Origin: Treponema sp.
GTDB lineage: Bacteria > Spirochaetota > Spirochaetia > Treponematales > Treponemataceae
Length of the DNA: 64,000 nt
Reading direction: 5' to 3'
Assembly (NCBI GenBank): GCA_024402475.1
Contig: JAKSTQ010000002.1
Span: 1-64,000, forward strand
The translations under genes and the position numbers were made by a program. Below are positions 42,432-51,014 of this stretch, piece after piece. How positions within the stretch are numbered: position 1 is the first letter of the stretch; each line of letters begins with the position of its first letter. The notes under the pieces are model-generated. The model worked only from the letters and a program-made list of their open reading frames with translations, had not been told where the DNA came from and did no database searches.

Positions 42432-43406
42432 ATGAACGAAGAAATTGTTGAAGAAGTTTCGGATGCAGCAAAAGGAATGACAGTTATCGAAGCTGGAAAA
42501 AGCGCAACAGAAACAGTAGTAGAAGGTGCAAAGCCATTTATTGACTGGCTTACAAAATTCTGTACATGGGACAACCTCTTTAAAATTATTGGAGCAGTTG
42601 TATTCCTTTTTATAATCTGGGCAGTATGCAAGCTTTGTGTTAAGTATGTAAAGAAAATTCCTGCAGAAAAACTTTCTCCGCAGCGTTCAATGATTTTGAC
42701 AAAAGCAATAAAGTATTTGTGTTACTTTTTAATGTTCGGATACATTTTGAGTTTGTTTGGAATTAAGCTCAGCGCAATCTGGGGAGCAGCCGGAGTTGCC
42801 GGAGTTGCACTTGCATTTGCGGCACAGACTTCTGTAAGCAACGTAATCAGCGGAATTTTTATTCTTGCAGAAAAGACAATGCGCGTTGGAGACCTTGTAA
42901 CAATCAACGGAGACACAGGAATTGTAGATTCAGTTGAACTTTTGTGCGTTAAAATCCGTACACTGGATAATCAGATGATTCGTATTCCAAACTCTACAAT
43001 CATCAACAGCAATATGCGTAACACAAGTTATTTTGAACAGCGCCGAATGAGTATTGAAGTAAGTGTCAGCTATGATACAGATCTTGATAAGGCACTTAAA
43101 GTTCTTGCAACAGCACCAGCTTTGTGTCCTGCAGTTCTTAAGGATCCGGCACCACTTGTATGGTATGATAAATTTGATGCATCAGGAATTAACCTTACTC
43201 TTGCAGTCTGGTTCAAGTCGGCAGATTTCCTTGACTGTAAGAATCAGGCATATGTTGCTGTTAAGAAAGTATTCAATGATGCAAAAATTGAAATTCCTTA
43301 CACAAAAATTGATATTAACATGATTAATGAATCTGCGGCTTCTGAAAAAAAAGCAGCAGCAAAAATTGTTAAGAAACCCGCTGCAAAAAAGACAGCAAAG
43401 AAATAA
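42432..43406 (+). CDS. Mechanosensitive channel, MscS family
   Basis: A 324-residue protein with three membrane segments (about 57-75, 93-111, 117-140), the Gly/Ala-rich TM3 pore (GAAGVAGVALAFAAQTSVSNVISG) and the cytoplasmic beta domain (RVGDLVTINGDTGIVDSVELL). The C-terminus is a Lys/Ala tail. It releases solutes during osmotic down-shock. It begins 3 bp after nth, with GGGGAG as ribosome-binding site. Confidence 0.92.
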   Translation: MNEEIVEEVSDAAKGMTVIEAGKSATETVVEGAKPFIDWLTKFCTWDNLFKIIGAVVFLFIIWAVCKLCVKYVKKIPAEKLSPQRSMILTKAIKYLCYFLMFGYILSLFGIKLSAIWGAAGVAGVALAFAAQTSVSNVISGIFILAEKTMRVGDLVTINGDTGIVDSVELLCVKIRTLDNQMIRIPNSTIINSNMRNTSYFEQRRMSIEVSVSYDTDLDKALKVLATAPALCPAVLKDPAPLVWYDKFDASGINLTLAVWFKSADFLDCKNQAYVAVKKVFNDAKIEIPYTKIDINMINESAASEKKAAAKIVKKPAAKKTAKK

Positions 43407-43616
43407 ATGACAGACGAAGAATTAGACAAAAGATTTATTGATCTTGAAACAAAGTTTGCCTATCTTGAGGATTTTGTTCAGAAGCTGCAGGAAGTGACAG
43501 TAGAATATTCCAGAGAGATAGACAAATTGAAATTTGAGAATAAGCTTATGGCAGAAAAAATGGAAGATCTTGCCAATTCAGAAGAAATTCCAAACCGTAA
43601 GCCGCCTCATTATTAA
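43407..43616 (+). CDS. slyX: SlyX-family protein
   Basis: A 69-residue coiled-coil protein with the SlyX pattern: heptad-rich ETKFAYLEDFVQKLQEV and the hallmark end RKPPHY. SlyX function is unknown. It starts directly at the base after the mscS stop codon. Confidence 0.87.
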   Translation: MTDEELDKRFIDLETKFAYLEDFVQKLQEVTVEYSREIDKLKFENKLMAEKMEDLANSEEIPNRKPPHY

Positions 43617-43649
43617 TTTAGTGTGCATTAGATAAATCTGGTAACCAAA

Positions 43650-44375
43650 ATGAAAAGACTCGAAATCCTTTATGAAGATGCAAATATAATCATTGTAAAC
43701 AAACCTGAAGGTCTGCTTACAACAGGTTATAACGGCAGTCATACCAAAACCGCAGTGAGTATACTTGAACAGATTCTTAGAAAGACAGGAAAATATTCTG
43801 CAAAGTATAAACCTCTTTGTGTGCATCGCCTTGACCGCGAAACCAGCGGAGTCATGATGTTTGCAACAAATGAGCGTGCTCAGAAAATCATAATGGATAA
43901 CTGGCATAAAATGGTTACCAGCCGTAAATATCGTGCCCTTGCCGAAAATAATTCCCGTAAACCGATTGCACCCCAGGGCGTGATTGAATACCCTTTAGCC
44001 TATAACGCATACAATATTGCTTATGTTCCTAAAGACCCTAACGCCTGCAAAGACCTCGTGCGCGCGAAAACAAATTACAAAGTAATTTGTTCCGGCAAGA
44101 GGTTCACGCTTTTTGAACTGGAACTGGATACCGGCCGAAAGAATCAGATCCGCGCCCATCTGGCGTTTATGGGATATCCTCTTGCCGGCGATAGGAACTA
44201 TCGCGCGCGCACGGATGTATTGAACCGACTTGGATTGCATGCAGTGAGCCTTGAGTTTGATCATCCATTCACCCATGAACATCTTAAGTTTGAAGTAAAT
44301 GAGCCTGAAGAATGGAAAAGCTTTTGCGGCGGAGAAAAGAAAACTCAGTTTGACAAAAATTCCAAGTCGCGATAA
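43650..44375 (+). CDS. RluA-family pseudouridine synthase
   Basis: A 241-residue RluA-type enzyme without an S4 domain. The catalytic Asp is in HRLDRETSGVMMFA (about residue 60-73), followed by KYRALAENN and the FELELDTGRKNQIRAHLAFMG region. Which rRNA or tRNA uridine it modifies cannot be told from this family alone. Confidence 0.92.
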   Translation: MKRLEILYEDANIIIVNKPEGLLTTGYNGSHTKTAVSILEQILRKTGKYSAKYKPLCVHRLDRETSGVMMFATNERAQKIIMDNWHKMVTSRKYRALAENNSRKPIAPQGVIEYPLAYNAYNIAYVPKDPNACKDLVRAKTNYKVICSGKRFTLFELELDTGRKNQIRAHLAFMGYPLAGDRNYRARTDVLNRLGLHAVSLEFDHPFTHEHLKFEVNEPEEWKSFCGGEKKTQFDKNSKSR

Positions 44376-44410
44376 ACTAACAAATGGTAGTTTATAAGGG
44401 AGGCGTGATT

Positions 44411-44424
44411 TCACATGGATGTGA
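44411..44424. promoter_or_regulatory. Palindrome upstream of the TetR gene (possible operator)
   Basis: TCACAT-GG-ATGTGA is a perfect 6+6 palindrome 15 bp before the TetR start. GTGATTTCA also occurs twice as a direct repeat around it (44405-44413 and 44421-44429). Its place suits autoregulation. Confidence 0.45.
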
Positions 44425-44439
44425 TTTCATGAAATATAA

Positions 44440-45096
44440 ATGGCTCGACAGATCATTACGAAGGAAAAAATAATTGATGCTGCGTTGTTCTGTGCCTTTG
44501 ATAAAGGTATGGGCGAAACTTCACTTAATGACATTTCAAATTATCTTTCTATAAAAAAAGCCAGCCTTTATAACCACTTTTCAAGTAAAGAAGAGATGCT
44601 TTCTTCTTTGTACACTTACTGTTCTGATTATTATTCAAGGGTAAATCTGATTTCTGATGAACAGATGGAACTTGCTGCGACTGCTCCTGAAAAAACATTC
44701 AAGGCTGCTGCTGTTGATTTTATCAAGCGTCACGAACAGGAACCCGTTTTCCAGATTTATACTTTCATCAATTCTGAAAAATTCTTTAAGAAAGAAGTGA
44801 TGTCGATTTTTGCTGAACAAATTGCAAAAATCGGAACTCAATGTGAACTGTTTTTAAAGATGACTGCAAAAAATTCCGGGATGGACGGTTCATCCGTAAA
44901 GAAGGAAGCAAAATATTTCTGTGCCGGTCTTTATGCAATGCTTGATTCTTACCTTTGTGCCCGCAAAGAAACCATCAGACAGAATCCTGAATGCGGTATT
45001 GGCTCGCTGTTTGCCCTTCCTAGTGATGATACTCTGCTCCAGGAAATCTCAAGATACGCTGGCTTTGTTATTACCAAGTTTATAAAAAAAGATTAA
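44440..45096 (+). CDS. TetR-family transcriptional regulator
   Basis: A 218-residue protein with an N-terminal TetR HTH (IIDAALFCAFDKGMGETSLNDISNYLSIKKASLYNHFSSKEEML) and a ligand/dimer domain. The ligand is unknown. It lies upstream of the diaminobutyrate genes on the same strand and could regulate them, or itself through the palindrome at 44411. The ATG overlaps a TATAAA and has no clear Shine-Dalgarno. Confidence 0.9.
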   Translation: MARQIITKEKIIDAALFCAFDKGMGETSLNDISNYLSIKKASLYNHFSSKEEMLSSLYTYCSDYYSRVNLISDEQMELAATAPEKTFKAAAVDFIKRHEQEPVFQIYTFINSEKFFKKEVMSIFAEQIAKIGTQCELFLKMTAKNSGMDGSSVKKEAKYFCAGLYAMLDSYLCARKETIRQNPECGIGSLFALPSDDTLLQEISRYAGFVITKFIKKD

Positions 45097-45316
45097 TTCT
45101 TCTATAATATAGTCTGAAAATCAAAATAAATTTTTCGAAAAAATCCTAAAAAAAGGCAAAAAAATCAGTAAAAAGTATTGTTCAAATGGGGTATATGGGG
45201 TATGTTTACCCATACAACCGCATTCGGTTTAAGAACGGACATGAGAGCTGCTGCATTTATTGCAGTGGGTTCGGCTATTTGTTTTTTATCACAACTTCTT
45301 GTAATGGAGAAAGTAG
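45097..45316 (+). promoter_or_regulatory. Leader region of the diaminobutyrate operon with serial hairpins
   Basis: TATAAT at 45103-45108 may start a leader of about 200 nt. It holds a direct repeat ATGGGGTAT (45186-45203), and hairpins ATGGG/CCCAT (45195-45213), AACCG/CGGTT (45216-45229) and CTGCTGCA/TGCAGTGG (45248-45268), followed by a T-run (45281-45286). No clear gene in it. The folding suggests attenuation or a riboswitch-like element. Confidence 0.4.
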
Positions 45317-46678
45317 ATGATTACAGAAAATTCTGCAAACACCAATCAGTATTACATTACCAGACAGGATTCCACAGAATCCAACGCCAGAAGTTACCCT
45401 AGAAAATTTCCTTTTGCTCTTGCAAAGGCACAGGGTTCATGGCTCGAGGATGTCGAAGGGAACAAATATCTGGATTTTTTGTGCGGAGCTGGTACTCTCG
45501 CACTTGGACACAATGACCCTGAAGTAAATCAGGCCATGATGGATATGATCGCCGGCAACTTGCCGTTACATACGTTGGATCTTACAACGCCTGTAAAAGA
45601 TACATTCGTTCACACATTGCTTAACCTCTTGCCCGGCGAACTTAAGGACAACGCTAAAATTCAGTTCTGTAGTCCTAGTGGTACGGACGCCCTTGATGCG
45701 GCTATTAAACTTTGTAAGACTGCAACTGGTCGATCAAGTGTAATCGCATTCAACGGTGCATTCCATGGAATGGGACATGGTGCCCTTTCTCTTACAGGTA
45801 ACTTGAACGCAAAGACTAAAGTTAATTCTTTGATGCCTGACGTTCACTTTTTGCCTTATCCTAACAGCTACCGCAATCCTTTTGGTATTGACGGAGAAGC
45901 TGGCGTTGATGCAGTTTGCACATATTTTGAAAGAGTTCTCAAGGATCCTGAAAGCGGAATTACAAAACCTGCTGCCGTTATTCTTGAAACAATTCAGGGA
46001 GAAGGCGGTGTAAATCCTGCTCCTGTGAAATTCCTTCAGACAGTTAGACGCGTAACTAAAGAACTTGATATTCCGATGATCGTTGATGAAATTCAGTGTG
46101 GTATCGGACGTTCAGGTAAATTCTATGCTTTTGAATGGGCTGACATTGTTCCTGATGTTATTCTTTCTTCAAAAGCTATTGGCGGAAGCCAGCCTTTGTC
46201 TGTAGTTATCTACAACAAAAAACTTGACGTTTGGGGTCCTGGTGCACATACAGGTACATTCCGCGGTAACCAGCTTGCTATGAAAGCAGGTACTGTTGTA
46301 ATGAACCGTGTTTCTAAACCTGACTTCCTTGCTGAAGTAACAGAAAAAGGTAAGATCGTTCAGGACAGAATGAACGCACTTAAAGAAAAGGTTTCTATTA
46401 TTGGTGACGTTCGTGGTAAAGGTCTTATGGTTGGTATCGAAATCGTTGATCCTAACGGTGAACTCGATCCATTCGGACAGCCTGCTCCTAGCGGTGAACT
46501 TGCTGCTGCTATTCAGAAAAAATGTTTTGAAAATAAGCTTGTAATGGAAAAGGGCGGCCGCGGCGGATCAGTAATGAGATGTCTTTGTGCTCTTAACGTT
46601 ACTAAAGAAGATCTTAACAAGGGTCTGGACATTCTTGAACAGGCTATTATTGAGGTAAATGCCGGTGCAAAAAAATAG
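45317..46678 (+). CDS. dat: L-2,4-diaminobutyrate:2-oxoglutarate aminotransferase
   Basis: A 453-residue class-III aminotransferase. The PLP region is seen in [21 protein letters not shown] and [18 protein letters not shown], the Asp in [18 protein letters not shown] and the PLP-Lys in [16 protein letters not shown]. The close match is to diaminobutyrate aminotransferases (EctB/Dat) that make 2,4-diaminobutyrate from aspartate semialdehyde. The decarboxylase follows with a 20-bp overlap, so the pair should make 1,3-diaminopropane, not ectoine. GGAG precedes the ATG. Confidence 0.92.
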   Translation: MITENSANTNQYYITRQDSTESNARSYPRKFPFALAKAQGSWLEDVEGNKYLDFLCGAGTLALGHNDPEVNQAMMDMIAGNLPLHTLDLTTPVKDTFVHTLLNLLPGELKDNAKIQFCSPSGTDALDAAIKLCKTATGRSSVIAFNGAFHGMGHGALSLTGNLNAKTKVNSLMPDVHFLPYPNSYRNPFGIDGEAGVDAVCTYFERVLKDPESGITKPAAVILETIQGEGGVNPAPVKFLQTVRRVTKELDIPMIVDEIQCGIGRSGKFYAFEWADIVPDVILSSKAIGGSQPLSVVIYNKKLDVWGPGAHTGTFRGNQLAMKAGTVVMNRVSKPDFLAEVTEKGKIVQDRMNALKEKVSIIGDVRGKGLMVGIEIVDPNGELDPFGQPAPSGELAAAIQKKCFENKLVMEKGGRGGSVMRCLCALNVTKEDLNKGLDILEQAIIEVNAGAKK

Positions 46679-48122
46679 TCTTTTTTTGACCGACGATGCT
46701 GATTCAAAACAGGCATATCTTGAAATCATTCAAAAGACTGCTAAAGCCGTTGCTGAGTCTTTCAGTAACGGTAAAGCCTATGACGGACCTGAACCTTTTG
46801 ACTTAAAGAAAGAAATTGCTTCTTATTCAATTCTTCCTGAAAAAGGTTTAGGTTACGACAAGGTTCTTGCAGATCTGTCTAAATCTGTTCTTCCTAATTT
46901 TGTAAGACCAGCCAGTACTGATTACATGGCTCACCTGCATTGTGCTTCTCTTCTTGAAGGCATTGCATCTGAACTTATTATCGGTACTTACAACCAGTCT
47001 ATGGACTCATGGGACCAGGCTCCTGTTGCAACTGAAATTGAAGTTGAAGTTGTAAAGCAGCTTTGTGCTCTTTATGGTTTTGACCGTGAGACCAGCGACG
47101 GCGTTTTCACAAGCGGCGGAAGTCAGTCTAACATGACTGCTCTTCTTTTGGCTCGTGACTGGTTCTGTAAAACTAAGTTGAATTACGATGTTAAAAAATT
47201 CGGGCTTCCTGAAAATTACAGAAAGTTCCGCCTTTATACTTCTGAAATCAGCCATTTCTCAATGGAAAAGACCTGTCATATCATGGGTCTTGGATACGAA
47301 GCTGTTGTTAAAGTTCCTGTTGATTCACGCCAGAAAATGGATCTTGCTGCCCTTAAATCTTTGATTGAGAAAGATAAAGCTGCAGGAAACATTCCTTTCT
47401 GTGTTGTAGCTACTGTTGGAACTACCGATTTTGGTTCAATCGATCCGATTAACGAAATTGCAGCTTTGTGTGCTGAAAACGGAATGTGGTGTCATGCTGA
47501 TGCTGCTTACGGTAGTGCTGCTGTTTTGAGCGACAAATACCGCTGCCGCATTGCTGGAATCGAAAAAGTTGATTCTGTTACTGTTGACTTCCACAAGATG
47601 TTCTTCCTTCCTGTCAGCTGTTCGGCTGTTTTGATTAAGCGTGCTGAAGACTTTGAACCTCTTGAACTTCATGCTGATTACCTTAACCGCGAAGAAGACG
47701 AAGAAGACGGTTATACAAACCTTGTTGGTAAGTCTATGCAGACTACCCGCCGTGGTGATGCCCTTAAGGTTTGGGTAAGTTTTCAGACTCGCGGTAAAGA
47801 CGGCTGGAATGAACTTATCAATACTTGTGTTGAAAATGCATTGTATCTGTACAATGTTCTTAAGTCTCGCAGTGAATTCAGCGTTGTAACTGAACCTGAA
47901 TTGAGTTCTGTAGTATTCAGACTGGTTGATTCTTCACTTTCTGATGAAGCTAATGATGAAATCAACAAGAAAGTTCGCCGTGCTTTGATTCACGAAAAAG
48001 GCGTTGTTATCGGTCAGACTGTAGTTAACGGTCGTGTTCATCTTAAATTCACCCTTTTGAATGCACTTATGACACACGAAAAGCTTGATTCCCTGCTTGA
48101 TACAATTGCTGGATTAAAGTAA
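46659..48122 (+). CDS. ddc: L-2,4-diaminobutyrate decarboxylase (PLP group II)
   Basis: A 487-residue group-II decarboxylase (glutamate/DOPA/DABA type). The PLP Lys is in VDSVTVDFHKMFFLPVSCSA, and VTSGGSQSN-type and HADAAYGSAA motifs are present. Paired with an overlapping diaminobutyrate aminotransferase gene it most likely forms 1,3-diaminopropane, the first step to norspermidine-type polyamines in Vibrio and Acinetobacter. The carboxynorspermidine genes are not in the window. Start ATG at 46659 or in-frame GTG at 46665; GAGG fits the GTG better. A terminator follows. Confidence 0.9.
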   Translation: MPVQKNSLFLTDDADSKQAYLEIIQKTAKAVAESFSNGKAYDGPEPFDLKKEIASYSILPEKGLGYDKVLADLSKSVLPNFVRPASTDYMAHLHCASLLEGIASELIIGTYNQSMDSWDQAPVATEIEVEVVKQLCALYGFDRETSDGVFTSGGSQSNMTALLLARDWFCKTKLNYDVKKFGLPENYRKFRLYTSEISHFSMEKTCHIMGLGYEAVVKVPVDSRQKMDLAALKSLIEKDKAAGNIPFCVVATVGTTDFGSIDPINEIAALCAENGMWCHADAAYGSAAVLSDKYRCRIAGIEKVDSVTVDFHKMFFLPVSCSAVLIKRAEDFEPLELHADYLNREEDEEDGYTNLVGKSMQTTRRGDALKVWVSFQTRGKDGWNELINTCVENALYLYNVLKSRSEFSVVTEPELSSVVFRLVDSSLSDEANDEINKKVRRALIHEKGVVIGQTVVNGRVHLKFTLLNALMTHEKLDSLLDTIAGLK

Positions 48123-48156
48123 GCAAAATTATCCTGTAGTAAAGGAATTAAAATTC

Positions 48157-48185
48157 TTGTAAAAACTCCTGCAAGTAAATATAAT
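48157..48185 (+). promoter_or_regulatory. Promoter of metY inside the preceding terminator
   Basis: TTGTAA (48157-48162), 17 nt, TATAAT (48180-48185). The -10 lies in the terminator loop, so a start near 48192 would begin in the 3' arm and yield a short leader carrying AGGAG. Confidence 0.55.
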
Positions 48186-48206
48186 GTCTTGCAGGAGTTT
48201 TTTATT
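48161..48206 (+). terminator. Terminator of the dat-ddc operon, overlapping metY signals
   Basis: AAAAACTCCTGCAAG (48161-48175) and CTTGCAGGAGTTTTT (48188-48202) are a perfect 15-bp inverted repeat with a 12-nt loop, ending in a T-run. The 3' arm contains the AGGAG used by metY, so in read-through RNA the ribosome-binding site is paired. Confidence 0.93.
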
Positions 48207-48207
48207 T

Positions 48208-49485
48208 ATGAAAATCGAAACAAAATGTCTGCATTCAGGCTATGAACCAAAAAACGGAGAGCCTCGAGTTGTTCCTATCGTACAGAGTACAACTTATAAA
48301 TTTGATTCCTGCGATCATGTCGCAGCACTTTTTGACAAACCTACTGAGTTTATGTACTCTCGCTTTGCAAACCCTACCTGTGAAGCCGTAGAAAAGAAAA
48401 TTGCAGACATGGAAGGTGGCGTTGGCTGTATGCTTACTTCAAGCGGTCAGGCAGCAACACTTTTAAGTGTTTTGAACCTTTGTTCTGCCGGTGACAGTTT
48501 TATTGCTTCTTCAAGCATTTACGGCGGAACCATTAACCTTTTTGGCTTTACTCTTAAAAAACTTGGTATCGAAGTAATCTGGGTTGATGTTGATGCTGAT
48601 TACGATACTATCTGTAAGGCAATTAAACCTAATACAAAATGTATTTTTGGTGAAACAATTGCTAATCCTGCCCTTACTGTTTTTGATTTTGAACTCTGGG
48701 CTAAAGCTGCTCATGACAATAACATTCCGCTTATCGTAGACAATACTTTTGCAACACCTTATCTCTGCCGTCCGTTTGAATGGGGCGTTGATATCGTTGT
48801 TCACTCTACAACAAAATATATGGATGGTCATGCTGTTCAGGGCGGCGGTGCTATCGTTGATTCTGGTAATTTTGACTGGGAAAAAGCTTATAAGGCTACC
48901 GGTAAATTTGCTGACATGATTGAACCTGACGAAAGTTATCACGGCCTTAAATATGTTGGTGATTTTGGAAAAGCTGCTTATATCGTTAAGGCTCGTACTC
49001 AGCTTATGCGTGACTTTGGATGTTATCCTGCAGCTCAGAGTGCATTCTATCTGAATCTTGGTCTTGAAACTCTTGCTGTTCGTATGCCTCGTTACTGTGA
49101 AAATGCAAAGGCTGTTGCTGAACACTTTAAGAAATCTGACAAAATTGCAAGCGTAACTTATCCTGGCCTTGAAGATGATAAATACCACGCAAAGGCTCAG
49201 AAATATCTTCCTCTTGGATGTGCCGGTGTTGTTTCTATTTCCATTAAGGGTGGTCGTGATGCGGCTGTTCGTTTTATGGACGCACTTAAACTTGCAAGTG
49301 ACGAAGTTCATGTTGCTGACATCCGTACCTGTGTTCTCCATCCGGCAAGTGCTACTCACCGCCAGTTAAGTGATGAACAGCTTGTTGCTGCAGGTATTGA
49401 CGGCGGAATGGTTCGTTTTAGCTGCGGTCTGGAAAACGTTGAGGATATTATTGCTGATATTGACCGCGGTCTTGCTGCAATTTAA
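48208..49485 (+). CDS. metY: O-acetylhomoserine sulfhydrylase-like PLP enzyme
   Basis: A 425-residue Cys/Met-metabolism PLP enzyme (MetY type): FATPYLCRPFEWGVDIVVHSTTKYMDGHAVQGGG includes the PLP lysine, and RFSCGLENVEDIIADI ends the family. MetY uses O-acetylhomoserine and sulfide to give homocysteine; a gamma-lyase role cannot be ruled out. The ATG at 48208 follows AGGAG by 10 nt; the ATG at 48184 lies inside the terminator loop and is less likely. Confidence 0.9.
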   Translation: MKIETKCLHSGYEPKNGEPRVVPIVQSTTYKFDSCDHVAALFDKPTEFMYSRFANPTCEAVEKKIADMEGGVGCMLTSSGQAATLLSVLNLCSAGDSFIASSSIYGGTINLFGFTLKKLGIEVIWVDVDADYDTICKAIKPNTKCIFGETIANPALTVFDFELWAKAAHDNNIPLIVDNTFATPYLCRPFEWGVDIVVHSTTKYMDGHAVQGGGAIVDSGNFDWEKAYKATGKFADMIEPDESYHGLKYVGDFGKAAYIVKARTQLMRDFGCYPAAQSAFYLNLGLETLAVRMPRYCENAKAVAEHFKKSDKIASVTYPGLEDDKYHAKAQKYLPLGCAGVVSISIKGGRDAAVRFMDALKLASDEVHVADIRTCVLHPASATHRQLSDEQLVAAGIDGGMVRFSCGLENVEDIIADIDRGLAAI

Positions 49486-49519
49486 GTTAAATATAGGGTT
49501 ATAAAAGAGGAATTCGATC

Positions 49520-50989
49520 ATGGCAAAGAACGGTTTTGATTCAAAAAAATATCTGACATTGCAGTCTGAACATATTCGTGAAAGAATTGAAGCATTTGAT
49601 AAGCTTTATCTTGAATTTGGCGGAAAGCTCACTGATGATTATCATGCTGCCCGCGTTCTTCCTGGATTCAAGCCTGATAATAAAATCAAGATGCTTGAAC
49701 AGCTTAAAGATATTTCAGAAATTCTTATTGTTGTCAGTGCGGCTGCAATTGAACAGAATAAGATTCGCGGTGACTATGGTGTGACTTATGATGAAGATTG
49801 TCTTCGTCTTAAAAGAGACCTTGAAAAACGCGGCTTTCTTGTTACTGGTATTGTTATTACACAGTATGCGTGTCAGGCTGCTGCCGATAAGTTCCGTGTA
49901 AAATGTGAAGCTCTTGGAATTAAGACTTACCTTCATTACACAATTGCCGGTTATCCTGGAAACATTCCTCTTATCGTAAGTGATGATGGATATGGTCGTA
50001 ATGATTATATCAAGACAAGCCGTAAGCTGGTCGTAATTACAGCGCCTGGTCCTGGTTCTGGAAAAATGGCTACATGTCTGAGTCAGCTTTACCATGATCA
50101 TAAACATAACATTAAAGCAGGCTATGCTAAGTTTGAAACATTCCCTGTATGGAACCTTCCTTTGATGCATCCGGTTAACATGGCTTATGAATCTGCAACT
50201 GTTGACCTTGATGACGTTAACATGATTGACCCTTTCCATCTTGAAACTTATGGTGAGACAACTGTTAACTATAACCGCGATGTTGAAACTTTCCCTGTTC
50301 TTAAAGAAATTTTTAAACAGATTCTTGGTGAAAGTCCATATAATTCGCCTACTGACATGGGCGTTAACATGGTTGGCCATGCAATTACTGATGATCTGAT
50401 TTGTCAGGAAGCTGCAAAAGAAGAAATGCTCCGCCGTTATTACATTACTGCATGTCAGGTTCGTAAGGGTAATGCGCCTAAGAATGAACTTGATAAACAG
50501 GAATTCCTTTTAAAGCGTGCTGAACTTGTTCCAGAAGACCGTAAGGTTGCTGCGGCTGCCCTTAAACGTCAGGAAGAAGTTGGAAAGCCTTGTGCTGCAA
50601 TTGAACTGGAAGACGGCCAGGTTATCGTAGGAAGAACAAGCCGCCTTCTTGGTGCTGCGGCTTCCGTTGTGCTGAAAGTACTTAAGGCTCTTGCAGGCAT
50701 TCCTCATGAAGAAAAACTTTTGACAGAAGAATACGTTAAGCCTATTCAGATGCTTAAAACTCTGGACCTTAAGAGCAAGAATCCTAACCTTCATGTTGAA
50801 GAAGCTCTTATCGCGCTTGCATGCTGTTCGTCTACAAATCCAAAGGCTGCACAGGCATTGGAACAGCTTCCAAAACTTAACGGCTGCGAAGTTCATTCCA
50901 GTGTAATTTTGTCGCCTGTTGATGAAGCAACTTTAAGACGCCTTGGAATGCATTTAACCTGCAGTCCGGCTTATGAACAGAAAAACTAA
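49520..50989 (+). CDS. DUF1846 (UPF0371) protein
   Basis: A 489-residue protein of the DUF1846 family, recognised from GFDSKKYLTLQSEHIRERI at the start and ITAPGPGSGKMATCLSQLYHDH (phosphate-loop-like) in the middle. The structure of a family member was solved by structural genomics, but no reaction is known. GAGG precedes the ATG. It follows metY by 34 bp and is probably in the same transcript. Confidence 0.9.
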   Translation: MAKNGFDSKKYLTLQSEHIRERIEAFDKLYLEFGGKLTDDYHAARVLPGFKPDNKIKMLEQLKDISEILIVVSAAAIEQNKIRGDYGVTYDEDCLRLKRDLEKRGFLVTGIVITQYACQAAADKFRVKCEALGIKTYLHYTIAGYPGNIPLIVSDDGYGRNDYIKTSRKLVVITAPGPGSGKMATCLSQLYHDHKHNIKAGYAKFETFPVWNLPLMHPVNMAYESATVDLDDVNMIDPFHLETYGETTVNYNRDVETFPVLKEIFKQILGESPYNSPTDMGVNMVGHAITDDLICQEAAKEEMLRRYYITACQVRKGNAPKNELDKQEFLLKRAELVPEDRKVAAAALKRQEEVGKPCAAIELEDGQVIVGRTSRLLGAAASVVLKVLKALAGIPHEEKLLTEEYVKPIQMLKTLDLKSKNPNLHVEEALIALACCSSTNPKAAQALEQLPKLNGCEVHSSVILSPVDEATLRRLGMHLTCSPAYEQKN

Positions 50990-51014
50990 AGGTCTGGGCT
51001 GACTTTGATTAAGG

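Noticed and set aside
45178..45402. A 74-codon frame in the diaminobutyrate leader
   Set aside because: It starts at a TTG without a ribosome-binding site and runs into dat; better explained as leader.
45317..50989. A block with apparent preference for GCT/GTT codons, possibly transferred DNA
   Set aside because: Visible by eye only; high expression would explain it and I cannot compute codon statistics.
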